A stretch of DNA of 64,000 nt. It comes from Kangiella sp. TOML190. GTDB lineage: Bacteria > Pseudomonadota > Gammaproteobacteria > Enterobacterales > Kangiellaceae. The stretch lies in contig NZ_BQYL01000001.1 of NCBI RefSeq assembly GCF_023706045.1, positions 1,302,001 to 1,366,000 on the forward strand, given 5' to 3'. The notes below the pieces were generated by a model. The model was not told the origin of the DNA, did not search any database, and saw only the letters and a program-made list of their open reading frames with translations. The position numbers were made by a program, and so were the translations under genes. Below, in pieces: positions 34,864 through 44,485 of the stretch (positions are counted from its first letter, which is position 1; each line of letters begins with the position of its first letter).

Positions 34864-35061
34864 GGTAACACTCATACAAGTTCGCTTGGGTTAAAAGTCC
34901 TATCACCTAATCTTGATACTAATTAATAAAAATATCAATCAAGAAGTGTAAAGGTTCTGTATAAGACTAATTGGATTAGACTAGATAGATTATTGGGGCC
35001 TTTGCCTTTACCCGTAATTAGGCTCACATCGTACGGTTTCGTTTTAAGCAGCACATACAAG

Positions 35062-35667
35062 CTAAGCATTTAGCTGTTCAAGCATAAAATTTTGCGCTTG
35101 ATTGGCCGCTAATTGCCAGCTTTGTTCGGTGCTTATTTCGGAGCGCTTTAAAGTTTCCAAGCTATGATTGGCATCTTTAAACCAACGCACATCAATGCTT
35201 GGCGCTAAGCCATAAGTTGAAACTTCGTCAACTTTGCCAAAGGTATCTCGTTCACCTTGTAGAATTAAGCAAGGGGTTTGCAGGGTTTGTAAATGTTCGG
35301 TGCGTAATTTTTCTGGCTTACCGGGTGGGTGAAAAGGGTAACCAAAGCAAACAACGCCAGCTACTGATACTTGATCGGCTATCATGGTCGCCACTCGACC
35401 ACCCATGGATTTGCCACCAATAAAAATCTGCTCGCCATTAGTGTCAGCCTTGATAGTTTCTATCTGCTCGATAAAAGCATTTTGCAGCTTATCCATTCGA
35501 TCGGGTGGTGATTTTTTGCCTGTGAACTGGCGGCGTTGCATATAAGGAAAGTCGAATCTAATGACGTTCAGTTGCTGGCAACGAATAAGCTTTGCCAGAG
35601 TCGTCATAAATTCAGACTGACTGTCAGCCCCAGCGCCATGAGCAAATATAAAGTTAGCTTTTTTCAT
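35062..35667 (-). CDS. Alpha/beta hydrolase (KANL3/Tex30-like)
   Basis: A 201-aa alpha/beta hydrolase with FAHGAGADSQSEFM near the N-terminus, the nucleophile elbow GGKSMGGRVA (about residues 90-99), GERDTFG with the acid residue, and His in DANHSLETL. This short form with HGAGA is typical of the KANL3/Tex30 group. Substrate unknown. Confidence 0.8.
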   Translation of the reverse strand: MKKANFIFAHGAGADSQSEFMTTLAKLIRCQQLNVIRFDFPYMQRRQFTGKKSPPDRMDKLQNAFIEQIETIKADTNGEQIFIGGKSMGGRVATMIADQVSVAGVVCFGYPFHPPGKPEKLRTEHLQTLQTPCLILQGERDTFGKVDEVSTYGLAPSIDVRWFKDANHSLETLKRSEISTEQSWQLAANQAQNFMLEQLNA

Positions 35668-35760
35668 CTGATATCCAGTTTATGGCTTTTAATCCTGATC
35701 GGTTTTGTTACACTAGCTCCAGCTAAGTAATTTTAACTGCGTTAGTATAACTAAGATATT

Positions 35761-36651
35761 TTGACTATCCAAAAAGCCCAACAACATAAATCGAATGCGG
35801 AAGTGGCGAACAGTAAAAAGTTGAGCGCTAAAGCAAACGATTATAAAAGACCATTTCTAAAGTGGGCTGGCGGTAAATACCGTGTATTGCCGAAAGTATT
35901 AAATGCTTTACCAAGCGGTAAAAAGCTGATCGAACCTTTTGTAGGCTCGGGCGTAGTCTTTCTTAACGCAGATTACGAACGTTATTTGTTGACCGATATT
36001 AATCCGGATCTGATCAATCTGTTTAACGATTTAAAAAAAGGTCAAGATCGGTTTATTGATTATTGCAGCCAGTATTTTGTAGCGAAAAATAATAATGAAA
36101 AGCGCTACTACCAACTATGAGAGCACTTCAATCAATTGTCCGTAGGTTGGGAGCGTTCGGCCTTGTTTTTGTATTTCAATCGTCATGGCTACAATGGCTT
36201 ATGTCGCTATAATCGAGCCGGTGGTTTTAATGTACCTTTTGGTCGTTATTTGAAACCCTATTTCCCAGCCAAAGAAATGGAGTTCTTTTACCAGAAATCA
36301 AAAAAGGCCGAGTTTCGTTGCCAAGGTTTTGACAAAACCTTTAATAACGCCCGCAATGGCCATGTGATCTATTGTGATCCTCCCTATTTGCCACGCAGCT
36401 TGACTTCTAATTTTACCAACTATGCCAAACAAGGTTTTAGCTACGATCAGCAAGTTCAGTTAGGTTTCTTAGCAGAAGAAGCGCGTAAAAAAGGGGTGCA
36501 AACGGTTATTTCCAATCACGATACTTTGGTTGCTCGGGAAATTTATAAAAATGCCGATAAGATCCGCAAGTTTGAGGTGCAACGCTTTATTTCTTGTGAT
36601 GGCGGTAATCGCAGTAAAGCCAAGGAGTTGATTGCGAGTTATTTAGATTAA
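35761..36651 (+). pseudogene. dam: DNA adenine methyltransferase Dam, interrupted by in-frame TGA
   Basis: The two parts are in the same frame and match Dam along the whole length: FLKWAGGKY and EPFVGSG before the stop, then LFLYFNRHGYNGLCRYN, the catalytic DPPY motif (YCDPPYLP) and FISCDGGNR after it. The TGA at 36118-36120 stands where Dam has Arg (YYQF-R-EEFN in E. coli), so a single CGA to TGA change explains it. The start is TTG 35761. If the stop is real, GATC methylation by this gene is lost, unless readthrough or downstream initiation rescues it. A sequencing error is also possible. Confidence 0.85.
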
Positions 36652-36684
36652 ACTGCGGCTAATTTTAGTTTTATTAATCAGCGA

Positions 36685-36942
36685 TTATTGTCCCGCAGAT
36701 TCCAGTGCATTTCCTACAAAGTAGAGGATGGTCAAAATAAATAGTACGGTGAAAATGATACCGCCAAGAATGAGTTTGACCGGATCGGCTTTTTCGAAAT
36801 CTTTTTCCCGTTGTGCTTCGCTTTGCACACCAATCATAGCGCCAAGTACACTCTTGATCGTGGACCAAAAGCCAAGGCTGCTTGGTTGCGCAGTATTGTT
36901 ATGATTAGGGTTTTTAGTATCGTGGTTGTTGGAGTTAGTCAT
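36685..36942 (-). CDS. DUF2970 membrane protein
   Basis: A small protein (85 aa from ATG 36942) with a hydrophilic N-terminus, SVLGAMIGVQSEAQREKDF (about 32-50) and one C-terminal membrane helix (about 58-80). The VLxAxxGVQSxxxRExDF pattern is typical of DUF2970. Function unknown. It overlaps the upstream gene by 8 bp. Confidence 0.75.
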   Translation of the reverse strand: MTNSNNHDTKNPNHNNTAQPSSLGFWSTIKSVLGAMIGVQSEAQREKDFEKADPVKLILGGIIFTVLFILTILYFVGNALESAGQ

Positions 36943-37255
36943 TCTCGTGGCCAAGTAGCTCTATGAACTCGATAAAGTGCAGGCTTGGCATTGTATGACT
37001 ATTGGTTAACCATGAAAAGAAATTTGTAGAAGGTTTTTTCTTGGTTTTTGGGCTGACGACAAAGTCGGCAGGTGGTAAATCCGGTTCGGCGTGTTGGATG
37101 ATTTCCAGTTGCTCAGAGTCGACTTGCTGATGATAGCTGTCGGCAGCATAGAAAGTATTGCATCGGCTATTGACGCTAGCACTGGTTTGGCTACTGTAAC
37201 CTACCAAAGCGCTTACGATAGCAATAACAGATAGTTTTGATGCCGAGGTCATTTC
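36935..37255 (-). CDS. Putative exported protein (106 aa)
   Basis: From ATG 37255 a signal peptide (MTSASKLSVIAIVSALVGY, cleavage near TSASA) is followed by a short domain with a VNSRCNTFYAADSYHQQ motif and a Lys-rich middle. It overlaps the DUF2970 gene by 8 bp. No family recognised. Confidence 0.55.
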   Translation of the reverse strand, partial: EMTSASKLSVIAIVSALVGYSSQTSASVNSRCNTFYAADSYHQQVDSEQLEIIQHAEPDLPPADFVVSPKTKKKPSTNFFSWLTNSHTMPSLHFIEFIELLGHEND

Positions 37256-37305
37256 CGTAACTCCTTTATTAACTTTACTAATATATGCCAAAAATCGCTA
37301 TTAGA

Positions 37306-38673
37306 TCAAGGTATTAGTTGACTTTTAGGAGATGTTTTTTGTATAGAAATGTCAAGATTATCAATTAATTCAAAAGCTTGGCTGATATTGAGTCTTGGAT
37401 CGACCAAGCTGGTGTAGGATTTGTTCAATTCTTGCGCAGAGATCTGGTAGCTGCTGCCGACACATTCCATCACCGCCTCTGCGGTCATTTCTAGGTGTAA
37501 ACCGCCTAAAATTGAGTCGCTGTTTTGATGGATCGCGATGGCTTGTTCAAGTTCGCTTTGGATATGCTGGAAATCACGGGTTTTAATACCGTTGGCCGCG
37601 AGTTGACCATTACCGTGCATAGGATCGCAACACCAAAGAACTTTGTGGTTGGCAGATTCCACTGCTTGAATTAAAGCGGGCAATTTTCTAGCAATTTGTT
37701 GGTGGCCGAAACGATGAATGAGGGTCAAACGGCCAGCTTCATTGTTTGGGTTGAGCAGTTTACATAGAGCCAGCAGTTGTTGTGGCTGCATTTGCGGCCC
37801 TACTTTTATCGCGACCGGATTGGCAATGCCGCGCAAATATTCGATATGGGCGCTATCAGGATTGGCAGTGCGCATTCCGACCCACGGAAAATGAGTCGAT
37901 AAATTGTACCAGTTACCGTCTTTGTCTTGCCGCGTTAGCGCTTCCTCGTAATGCAGGTGCAAGGCTTCATGACTGGTAAAAAACTCCATTAGGCCTTTGT
38001 TCATGGCTTTAGAGCCATAGAAGCGCTGGAATAGCTGTGCCATTTGTTGGAATTGGCACAAACTTTGGTGCAGCTTGGCGCTTTGTTTAAGTTGTGCTAA
38101 AGCTTGGGTTTCTTTATCTAGCTGCAATAGTTGGTCGAGATCGCTCTCTAACATCGAACGAATGTAATTGAGGGTCAAGGAAGCATAGCTGTAGCCTTGT
38201 AACATTCGTTCCGGATCGGGCGTTCGAGCCGATTCGCTAAAGTGGATCGAGTTAACCAGATCGCCGCGATAACTGTGAAAGGTTTCATCAAGCTTGGTTT
38301 CCATCAATTGCGAGCGCGGCTTGGCATACTGCCCTGCAATTCGGCCAATGCGACTGATGGGTTTATCGATTTTATTGCTTAATAGCAGGCTTAAATTCAC
38401 CAATAGGCGAACTTTTTGCGAGATTGAGTCGGCATTACAGTCAGCAAAGGACTCGGCGCAATCACCGCCTTGCAGGATAAAATGTTTGCCCTGTTGCGCT
38501 AGCGCGATTTGGCTTTTTAGATTATCAACTTCGGTGGCTGAAACCAAAGGTGGCAACTGGCGCAGTTGGCCGATCACGCTATTGAGCGCCTGCTCATCGC
38601 CATAATTAATCTGCTGACTAACAGGTTTCTGTTTCCAGCTATCGGGCCGCCAATCGGTTTTTGTCAATTCCAC
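37306..38673 (-). CDS. Class II DAHP synthase
   Basis: A 455-aa enzyme of the plant-like class II type, with WRPDSWKQKP at its N-terminus, FILQGGDCAESF (about residues 68-79; the Cys is a metal ligand), RIGRIAGQYAKPRS, and KVLWCCDPMHGN and LGGLHLEMT near the C-terminus. It condenses phosphoenolpyruvate and erythrose 4-phosphate, the first step of aromatic amino acid synthesis. It is a single gene. Confidence 0.93.
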   Translation of the reverse strand: MELTKTDWRPDSWKQKPVSQQINYGDEQALNSVIGQLRQLPPLVSATEVDNLKSQIALAQQGKHFILQGGDCAESFADCNADSISQKVRLLVNLSLLLSNKIDKPISRIGRIAGQYAKPRSQLMETKLDETFHSYRGDLVNSIHFSESARTPDPERMLQGYSYASLTLNYIRSMLESDLDQLLQLDKETQALAQLKQSAKLHQSLCQFQQMAQLFQRFYGSKAMNKGLMEFFTSHEALHLHYEEALTRQDKDGNWYNLSTHFPWVGMRTANPDSAHIEYLRGIANPVAIKVGPQMQPQQLLALCKLLNPNNEAGRLTLIHRFGHQQIARKLPALIQAVESANHKVLWCCDPMHGNGQLAANGIKTRDFQHIQSELEQAIAIHQNSDSILGGLHLEMTAEAVMECVGSSYQISAQELNKSYTSLVDPRLNISQAFELIDNLDISIQKTSPKSQLIP

Positions 38674-38873
38674 AGTGTCAGTCGTTATTTTACCAAAACT
38701 TCATTCATCACATTCTAACCTATAAATTGGGGGCTTAGTAGCAAATTCAAATGGTGATCATTGCAAAGCTGCATAGGCTAAGAGCTGGTTTTTAGTCAAA
38801 ACTAATTTTTTGTCACAAAATTGAGATTTTGCTCTCTATTTAGCTAACGGTGATAGCAGTTAAGAGAAGGCTT

Positions 38874-39800
38874 ATGGATATATTTGAAGACATATTTACT
38901 ACCCTTAATGTAAAAGGAGCTTTTTATTTTAGGACAAATTTTTCACCGGAATGGGGGGTTAATGTTCCAGATTTAGAACAAGCGGCTCGCTTTCATTTAG
39001 TCGCTCAGGGGAACTGTTTTGTCAAAGTAAAAGGCGGTGCTTATTGCGAAATAACGGCGGGTGACTTGGTGCTCATTCCGCATGGCTCAGCTCATACCTT
39101 GGCAGATAGTGCAACCAGCCAAAGCTATCCCTTGGAGCAAGTGATGCAAAACTCGGGTTATCAAGGCGAGGGCGTTTTAACCGATGGTAAAGATAATATG
39201 CCAGGCTCTAGCCAATTGATCTGCGGGCATTTCACTTTCCGCACAGGAGCGGAACACCCTTTATTGACAGCGCTACCATCAATGATTGTCGTGCGAACCG
39301 CGTGTCGAGCAAAGCATCCTTTGTTGGATGAGCTACTTATGATGCTCAAGCGCCAAGTTTTTTCTGCAGATCTCGGAGCTATGGCTTCGATAACGCGCCT
39401 GTCGGAAATTGTGTTTATTGAATTGCTAAGAGCTGGGATATGCGAAGATGATAATCTTAATGATATTGTCAATGGCTTTAAAGATCCTAAGATTGGTCGC
39501 TCATTACAGTTGATACACAAGCAACCGCAGCATTATTGGACGGTGGAAAAGTTAGCCTCGGAAGTGGCCATGTCCAGAAGCCGTTTTGCTAAAAAATTCC
39601 AAGAGGTAATTGGTAAGGCTCCGATGGCTTATTTATCCGATTGGCGTTTACAAAAAGCCTTATCCTTGCTTGAAGAGTCACACCTTAGCGTGCAGCAAGT
39701 GGCTACAAAAATCGGTTACCAATCGGCCGCTGCTTTTACCAGAGCCTTCTCAAATAAGTTTGGAGTGGCGCCTTCCGACTGCCGAAAATTAGCCAGTTAA
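38874..39800 (+). CDS. AraC-family regulator with cupin domain
   Basis: From ATG 38874 (AGAAGG upstream) the protein is 308 aa. The N-terminal cupin (about 1-180) has LIPHGSAHTL, and the C-terminal AraC helix-turn-helix pair (about 200-300) has VEKLASEVAMSRSRFAKKF and VQQVATKIGYQSAAAFTRAF. This cupin_6 AraC type often sits beside redox or detoxification genes. It is followed by the AhpD-like gene 140 bp downstream on the same strand, a likely target. Confidence 0.88.
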   Translation: MDIFEDIFTTLNVKGAFYFRTNFSPEWGVNVPDLEQAARFHLVAQGNCFVKVKGGAYCEITAGDLVLIPHGSAHTLADSATSQSYPLEQVMQNSGYQGEGVLTDGKDNMPGSSQLICGHFTFRTGAEHPLLTALPSMIVVRTACRAKHPLLDELLMMLKRQVFSADLGAMASITRLSEIVFIELLRAGICEDDNLNDIVNGFKDPKIGRSLQLIHKQPQHYWTVEKLASEVAMSRSRFAKKFQEVIGKAPMAYLSDWRLQKALSLLEESHLSVQQVATKIGYQSAAAFTRAFSNKFGVAPSDCRKLAS

Positions 39801-39940
39801 CGTAAGAAAAAACCAACAAAATTTGCACATCGTCTCACATCTTTTGCAGTAACGATTGATTTAAAGCCTGTCTATTGATGAATCAATTTGGATTCATCAT
39901 ATTTGCATTTCCAGCAACACCAAATTTATTGGAGACTGAA

Positions 39941-40483
39941 ATGCAAAGAATTAACCGCATCGACCCTAACGAGGCAAACGCTAATACTCAAGAAATTTTA
40001 ACCACGGTTAAAACTAAAATGGGTGTGTTGCCTAACATTATTGCTACCTTAGCAAACTCAGAATCAAGCTTAATAGCTTACCTAAACTTTTCAGAGGCTC
40101 TGGCTCACGGTGAGCTTTCAGCGGCATTAAAAGAGCAAATTGCGCTATCTACAGCAGGAGCAAATGATTGCGACTATTGTGCTTCTGCCCATACTTTTAT
40201 TGGAGCAAATGTAGGCTTGGATGCCAAAGAAATGCGAGCCAATTTATCGGGTGATTCTTCAAGCGAAACAACCCAAAAGATACTCTACTTTGTTAATGAA
40301 ATAATCGCTAAACAAGGAAGAGTCGCAACCCGTAGCGTGCAAATTTTGCGTGATGCTGGGCTATCCGATGGCATCATTATCGAAATTTTTGCCAATACGG
40401 TTCTGAATATATTCACCAACTACTTTAACCACTTAGCTGAAACTGAAATAGATTTCCCTGAAGTGTCAGCTAATCCTGTTTAA
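39941..40483 (+). CDS. Carboxymuconolactone decarboxylase / AhpD-like protein
   Basis: From ATG 39941 (GGAGA upstream) the protein is 180 aa. It has the CxxC active site with downstream His (CDYCASAHTF, about residues 73-82) of AhpD-like peroxidase-related proteins, a KEQIALSTAGAND lead-in, and NYFNHLAETEIDFP at the end. It probably acts in peroxide or radical detoxification. It is followed by a YHS protein and small membrane proteins in the same direction. Confidence 0.88.
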   Translation: MQRINRIDPNEANANTQEILTTVKTKMGVLPNIIATLANSESSLIAYLNFSEALAHGELSAALKEQIALSTAGANDCDYCASAHTFIGANVGLDAKEMRANLSGDSSSETTQKILYFVNEIIAKQGRVATRSVQILRDAGLSDGIIIEIFANTVLNIFTNYFNHLAETEIDFPEVSANPV

Positions 40484-40517
40484 TCTAACCCCCTTAACTC
40501 AAAAACTGGAGATATGT

Positions 40518-41009
40518 ATGAAAACTTTTACCAAACTTAGTATTGCGACTTTAACTTTAGTTTCGGCAGCGACATTTACGCCTGATATTTATGCTGCTGA
40601 TGAAAACAATGTTGTACCAGGTTTAACCGCTGTGGGCGCACCCCTTGGCTTACATGGTGTCGACCCGGTAGCATTTTTAGATATTGGCAACCGAACCGAG
40701 GGTTCTGCTGCATTCGCTGCTACTCATGATGGCGTGGCTTATTATTTTTCGAATGAAGAAAATAAAAACACCTTTGAGAAAAATCCTGAGCGCTATATCC
40801 CACAAAATGGTGGTTTCTGTACTTTCGGTGTTTCAGTGGGCAAAAAATTTGATGGCGATCCTCAGTATGCCTCAGTAGTTGACGGCAAACTGTACGTTTT
40901 TCTAAATGAGGAGATTTATAAAATGTACCAACAAGATCAACGTGGAACTATTGCCAAAGCTGAAAAGCAATGGAAAAAAATCAAACACAAAGCAGCCACT
41001 GCGCTTTAA
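40518..41009 (+). CDS. Exported YHS-domain protein
   Basis: A 163-aa protein with a signal peptide (residues 1-27, ending IYAADEN). The YHS-like part contains GVDPVAFLDIGNRTEGSAAF, GVAYYFSNEENKNTFEKNPERY and GGFCTFGVSVGKKF (about 48-125), the pattern of metal-binding YHS proteins. It lies 34 bp after the AhpD-like gene, with a good GGAGA ribosome-binding site. Confidence 0.82.
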   Translation: MKTFTKLSIATLTLVSAATFTPDIYAADENNVVPGLTAVGAPLGLHGVDPVAFLDIGNRTEGSAAFAATHDGVAYYFSNEENKNTFEKNPERYIPQNGGFCTFGVSVGKKFDGDPQYASVVDGKLYVFLNEEIYKMYQQDQRGTIAKAEKQWKKIKHKAATAL

Positions 41010-41016
41010 CCGTTCC

Positions 41017-41045
41017 TAGCGGAGCTTCGGCTTCGCTACCTTTTT
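41017..41045 (+). terminator. UUCG-loop hairpin terminator
   Basis: TAGCGGAGC-TTCG-GCTTCGCTA (41017-41038) forms a 9-bp stem with a stable UUCG loop and is followed by CCTTTTTG. It follows the YHS gene and precedes the next start codon by 24 bp, so it may only partly stop transcription. Confidence 0.65.
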
Positions 41046-41061
41046 GCTCAAGGAAACTCAC

Positions 41062-41436
41062 ATGAAATTTATCAATTCAAAACTGCATGGTTATTTAGAT
41101 TACTTGGCTGCAATCGGCCTTATTGCCCTACCTTTTGTAATTGGTTTAGAACAGCAATCGCAATTGGCTTTTTATATTTCCATTGTCATGGGCTTTGGCT
41201 TAATTGGCTACAGTTTATTGTCTGACTATGCTTTGAGTATTAAACCTTTAATTAGCTATAAAGGTCATTTGGTGTTCGATTTATTGGCTAGCAGTGTCTT
41301 TATACTGACCCCTTGGATCTTTGGTTACAATCGGTTTGCAACACTCTATAGCCTGATTATGGGAGCGGGAGTGATTGTGGTAGTGATTTTCTCAAAAGCC
41401 AATTGGAACGACTCGATTTTACTAAAGTCTTCCTAA
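41062..41436 (+). CDS. Small membrane protein with SPW-like repeats
   Basis: From ATG 41062 (AAGGAAACTC upstream) the protein is 124 aa with four membrane helices. The repeated HGYLDYLAAIGLIALPFVIG and GHLVFDLLASSVFILTPWIFG segments resemble the SPW repeat family. No function is known. Confidence 0.65.
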   Translation: MKFINSKLHGYLDYLAAIGLIALPFVIGLEQQSQLAFYISIVMGFGLIGYSLLSDYALSIKPLISYKGHLVFDLLASSVFILTPWIFGYNRFATLYSLIMGAGVIVVVIFSKANWNDSILLKSS

Positions 41437-41445
41437 GGAATGGTC

Positions 41446-41874
41446 ATGAAGCTAAGTAACCTATTTAGCAGAATCAGTTTATTGCTGAATCTACTGTTTG
41501 GTCTGTTAGCTCTGGTTAAAAAATCAGATTCTACAGGCCTAATTCGTTGGGAGCGAAGTGAACTTTTTATACTTCTACTCATTTTAGCAACAGTAACCTT
41601 GTTGATACTCAGTATAGCTAACGGTGCCTTTATTCCATTCTCAAAGAAACAGATAGTCACTAGAGCCGTTTTTCTTAGTAGTAGCTTTATTTTTGCCATA
41701 ATTAGCGCGAGTTTTTCTAAACTCGAGTTAGTGGCTTCGCCTGTACCAGTATGGAGTCTTACTAATGGACTCCTTTTGGTTGTGGCAGTTTTCATGGTCA
41801 TCAAATATGTACTGAAACAGTGTTTTCAAAAGTTTGAGAAGCTTATCTTTGAGCTGTTTTTAGATTATCACTAG
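41446..41874 (+). CDS. Small membrane protein, unknown function
   Basis: From ATG 41446 (AAGGA six bases upstream) the protein has 142 residues and four predicted membrane segments (about 10-22, 38-60, 68-88, 100-120). No motif recognised. It follows the SPW-like gene by 9 bp and probably belongs to the same unit. Confidence 0.6.
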   Translation: MKLSNLFSRISLLLNLLFGLLALVKKSDSTGLIRWERSELFILLLILATVTLLILSIANGAFIPFSKKQIVTRAVFLSSSFIFAIISASFSKLELVASPVPVWSLTNGLLLVVAVFMVIKYVLKQCFQKFEKLIFELFLDYH

Positions 41875-42007
41875 CAGTATTTCAAAAGAGAAGGTAATCT
41901 TGTCGCTATTAAGAGCTGCGGCAAACACATGAAAATTGCTAAGACAAATGGCGCTTTGCGAAAATTTAACAAAGAAGCGTCTGAGCATGAGTATTTGAGA
42001 ATAATTA

Positions 42008-43372
42008 ATGGCAAAAACGAAAACAATCTATGTCTGCCAAGAGTGCGGTAGTGAGACTCCGCAATGGGCGGGGCAGTGTGGTCAATGTAAAGCTTGGAAC
42101 TCTTTGGTTGAGCATCTTGATGAGAAGAAATCGAGCAGCGGCAAAAGCTCGCGCTTTACTGGGTATGCTGGCGAAAAAACCAAAGTGGTGCGGATGGACA
42201 AGGTGGATTTGTCTGAATTACCGCGCATATCCTCAGGTCTAAGCGAGTTGGATCGGGTATTAGGCGGCGGCTTAGTACCTGGTTCAGTAGTGCTTATGGG
42301 TGGCGATCCCGGGATTGGTAAGTCCACCATTTTACTACAAAGCCTGTGTAAAATTAGCGAAAGCGATTCGGTTTTGTATGTCACTGGCGAGGAATCAATG
42401 CAGCAGGTGACTATGCGAGCTCAGCGGTTGGGGCTTGCTACGGGCGAGTTTGATTTGTTGACCGAAACTCAAGTGGAAAATATTACTGCACAAGCTTTGC
42501 TGCAAAAGCCCAAGGTGATGGTGGTGGATTCTATTCAAACCATCTATACCGAGTTGCTGCAATCGGCACCGGGCGGAGTAGCCCAGGTCCGCGAGTCGGC
42601 AGCCCAACTAGTGCGCTTTGCTAAGCAAACAGGAATCACCTTGCTGGTGGTTGGCCATGTCACTAAAGATGGTGCGCTGGCAGGACCGCGAGTGCTTGAG
42701 CACATGGTAGATGCAGTATTATATTTCGAGGGTGAGCGAGACGGACGCTTGCGCTTGTTGCGCGCCGTAAAAAACCGCTTTGGCGCGGTTAACGAGCTGG
42801 GCGTTTTTGCTATGACCGATACGGGTTTAAAGCAGGTGAAAAATCCTTCGGCAATTTTTCTTTCTAAATATCAAGATCCGGTTGCTGGCAGTGCGGTAAT
42901 GGCAACTTGGGAAGGCACTCGCCCGATGTTGGTCGAGATCCAAGCCTTGGTGGATTCATCCCACGCGCCGCAACCAAAACGCATCGCAGTTGGATTGGAT
43001 CATCAAAGAATTGCCATGTTATTAGCAGTGCTTAATCGTCACGGGGGTATTGCCACCTTTGATCAAGATGTGTTCGCCAATGTGGTTGGCGGGGTAAGGG
43101 TTATGGAGACCTCGGCGGATCTGGCATTAATAGCGGCAATTATTTCGAGTTTGCGAAATAGGCCATTAGAGCAACACCAGGTGATTTTTGGTGAGATTGG
43201 TCTAGCAGGGGAGATTCGCCCAGTGCCCAATGGCCAAGAGCGATTGAATGAGGCGGTAAAACACGGCTTTAAAAAAGCGATAGTGCCACAAGGTAATGTG
43301 CCCTCCAAATCGATTAAAGGTTTGCAAGTGCATGGCGTTAGTCGATTAGAAGAAGTGTTAAGCTATTTGTAA
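42008..43372 (+). CDS. radA: DNA repair protein RadA
   Basis: A 454-aa protein with the N-terminal zinc finger CQECGSETPQWAGQCGQC (residues 10-27), Walker A GGDPGIGKST (about 98-107), the RadA-specific KNRFG motif (about 255-259), and a C-terminal Lon-like domain. RadA is a hexameric helicase that promotes branch migration in recombination. Length is normal. Confidence 0.97.
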   Translation: MAKTKTIYVCQECGSETPQWAGQCGQCKAWNSLVEHLDEKKSSSGKSSRFTGYAGEKTKVVRMDKVDLSELPRISSGLSELDRVLGGGLVPGSVVLMGGDPGIGKSTILLQSLCKISESDSVLYVTGEESMQQVTMRAQRLGLATGEFDLLTETQVENITAQALLQKPKVMVVDSIQTIYTELLQSAPGGVAQVRESAAQLVRFAKQTGITLLVVGHVTKDGALAGPRVLEHMVDAVLYFEGERDGRLRLLRAVKNRFGAVNELGVFAMTDTGLKQVKNPSAIFLSKYQDPVAGSAVMATWEGTRPMLVEIQALVDSSHAPQPKRIAVGLDHQRIAMLLAVLNRHGGIATFDQDVFANVVGGVRVMETSADLALIAAIISSLRNRPLEQHQVIFGEIGLAGEIRPVPNGQERLNEAVKHGFKKAIVPQGNVPSKSIKGLQVHGVSRLEEVLSYL

Positions 43373-43463
43373 TAAAAGTAATCTGAACAGCAAGTTCCAG
43401 CCGATACACTGTTCAAGCCGCGTGACTTTGCTAAGCTAAATTTAACGATACTAAGGAGCTACT

Positions 43464-43913
43464 ATGCTTGAAATCGATTGGGGATTGATTTTAAACCACC
43501 TGTTAACAATGATGGTGGCTTATGTATTAGCTTTTCCGATTGCTTGGAATCGAGAAAGCAATACGCGAAGTGCGGGTATTAGAACTTTTCCTTTGGTCAG
43601 CATTGCCGCTTGCGGTTTTGTTTTGATCGGTGCTGATATTGCGCCTGATAATGGTGAGCAAGCCCGAATTATCGGTGGCATTATTACCGGCATAGGTTTT
43701 ATTGGCGGTGGCGCTATTTTAAAAGATGGCGGCCGAGTTACGGGGCTCGCCACTGCGGCTAGTTTATGGAGCACAGCAGCAATTGGCATTGCAGTTGGTA
43801 TTCACCGACTAGAGATCGCCATTATTATTGCGATGGTGACTTTCGCTACCCTAAAGGTAATGACAAAAGTAAAAGATAAGGTACCTGAAGGTGAAGATAA
43901 AAGTCACGATTGA
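43464..43913 (+). CDS. MgtC/SapB-family membrane protein
   Basis: A 149-aa protein with about four to five membrane segments and the family motifs PIAWNRES, RTFPLVSIAACGFVLIG, GIITGIGFIGGGAIL (about 71-85) and VTGLATAASLW. AGGAG precedes the start. It lacks the C-terminal ACT-like domain of long MgtC proteins. Role in magnesium or virulence settings in other species; here unknown. Confidence 0.88.
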   Translation: MLEIDWGLILNHLLTMMVAYVLAFPIAWNRESNTRSAGIRTFPLVSIAACGFVLIGADIAPDNGEQARIIGGIITGIGFIGGGAILKDGGRVTGLATAASLWSTAAIGIAVGIHRLEIAIIIAMVTFATLKVMTKVKDKVPEGEDKSHD

Positions 43914-43931
43914 GTAGCAATACCGCCTGAG

Positions 43932-44450
43932 TTAAAAGCGCAATCGATAGCGAAGCGATACGGTTTCGGAGCCTTTGTTCTCATCACCCAGATCGGCATT
44001 GGACTTATGGTCGATGGATAAGCTTAAGCTACTATCTTGATCAAGAATATAGGCAAAACCCAGCAAGGAGCGGAACTCAACGTCATAACCTAATTGAGAG
44101 CCGTCGTCGCCTGCATTGTAATAACCTGGCATCAGGCTCATTTCTAAGAACCAGTTTTCATTTAATGGATAATCTGCAGCAATCCCGAACCCAATCCAAA
44201 AGTCCTCATCGGTATCATAATGAATGGCGGTAGCGGCCTTAAAGCTAAAGTCTTTCCACTGATAAAACTCTGGCAAGTGGTATTCTAGAACTATGGCTGT
44301 GGATTGGCTATCGGTTGCATCGAGCACATCGTCATGACCGATACCCACAATAAAGTCGCTGGCTTGAAGCGCAGGAAAATTTAGAACGATAAGAAAAGAA
44401 AAGAAGATGCTGCTGAATTTAAGAGTCCTAACGCTAACATTTTTGCTCAT
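43932..44450 (-). CDS. PagL-like lipid A deacylase (acyloxyacyl hydrolase)
   Basis: A 172-aa outer membrane beta-barrel protein with an N-terminal signal (about residues 10-30). The C-terminal IDHKSNADLGDENKG carries the His-x-Ser pair of PagL-type 3-O-deacylases, and the chain ends in RYRLRF with a terminal Phe typical of barrels. It would remove an acyl chain from lipid A. The perfect inverted repeat at 44486-44511 lies just upstream. Confidence 0.78.
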   Translation of the reverse strand: MSKNVSVRTLKFSSIFFSFLIVLNFPALQASDFIVGIGHDDVLDATDSQSTAIVLEYHLPEFYQWKDFSFKAATAIHYDTDEDFWIGFGIAADYPLNENWFLEMSLMPGYYNAGDDGSQLGYDVEFRSLLGFAYILDQDSSLSLSIDHKSNADLGDENKGSETVSLRYRLRF

Positions 44451-44485
44451 CTTCCCTGCCTACCTACCTTTAACTGTTTAGAGTG

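Noticed and set aside
36118-36120. TGA in dam as selenocysteine or programmed readthrough
   Set aside because: The position is Arg in Dam, not Cys, and no SECIS-like hairpin was evident. A point mutation or sequencing error is simpler.
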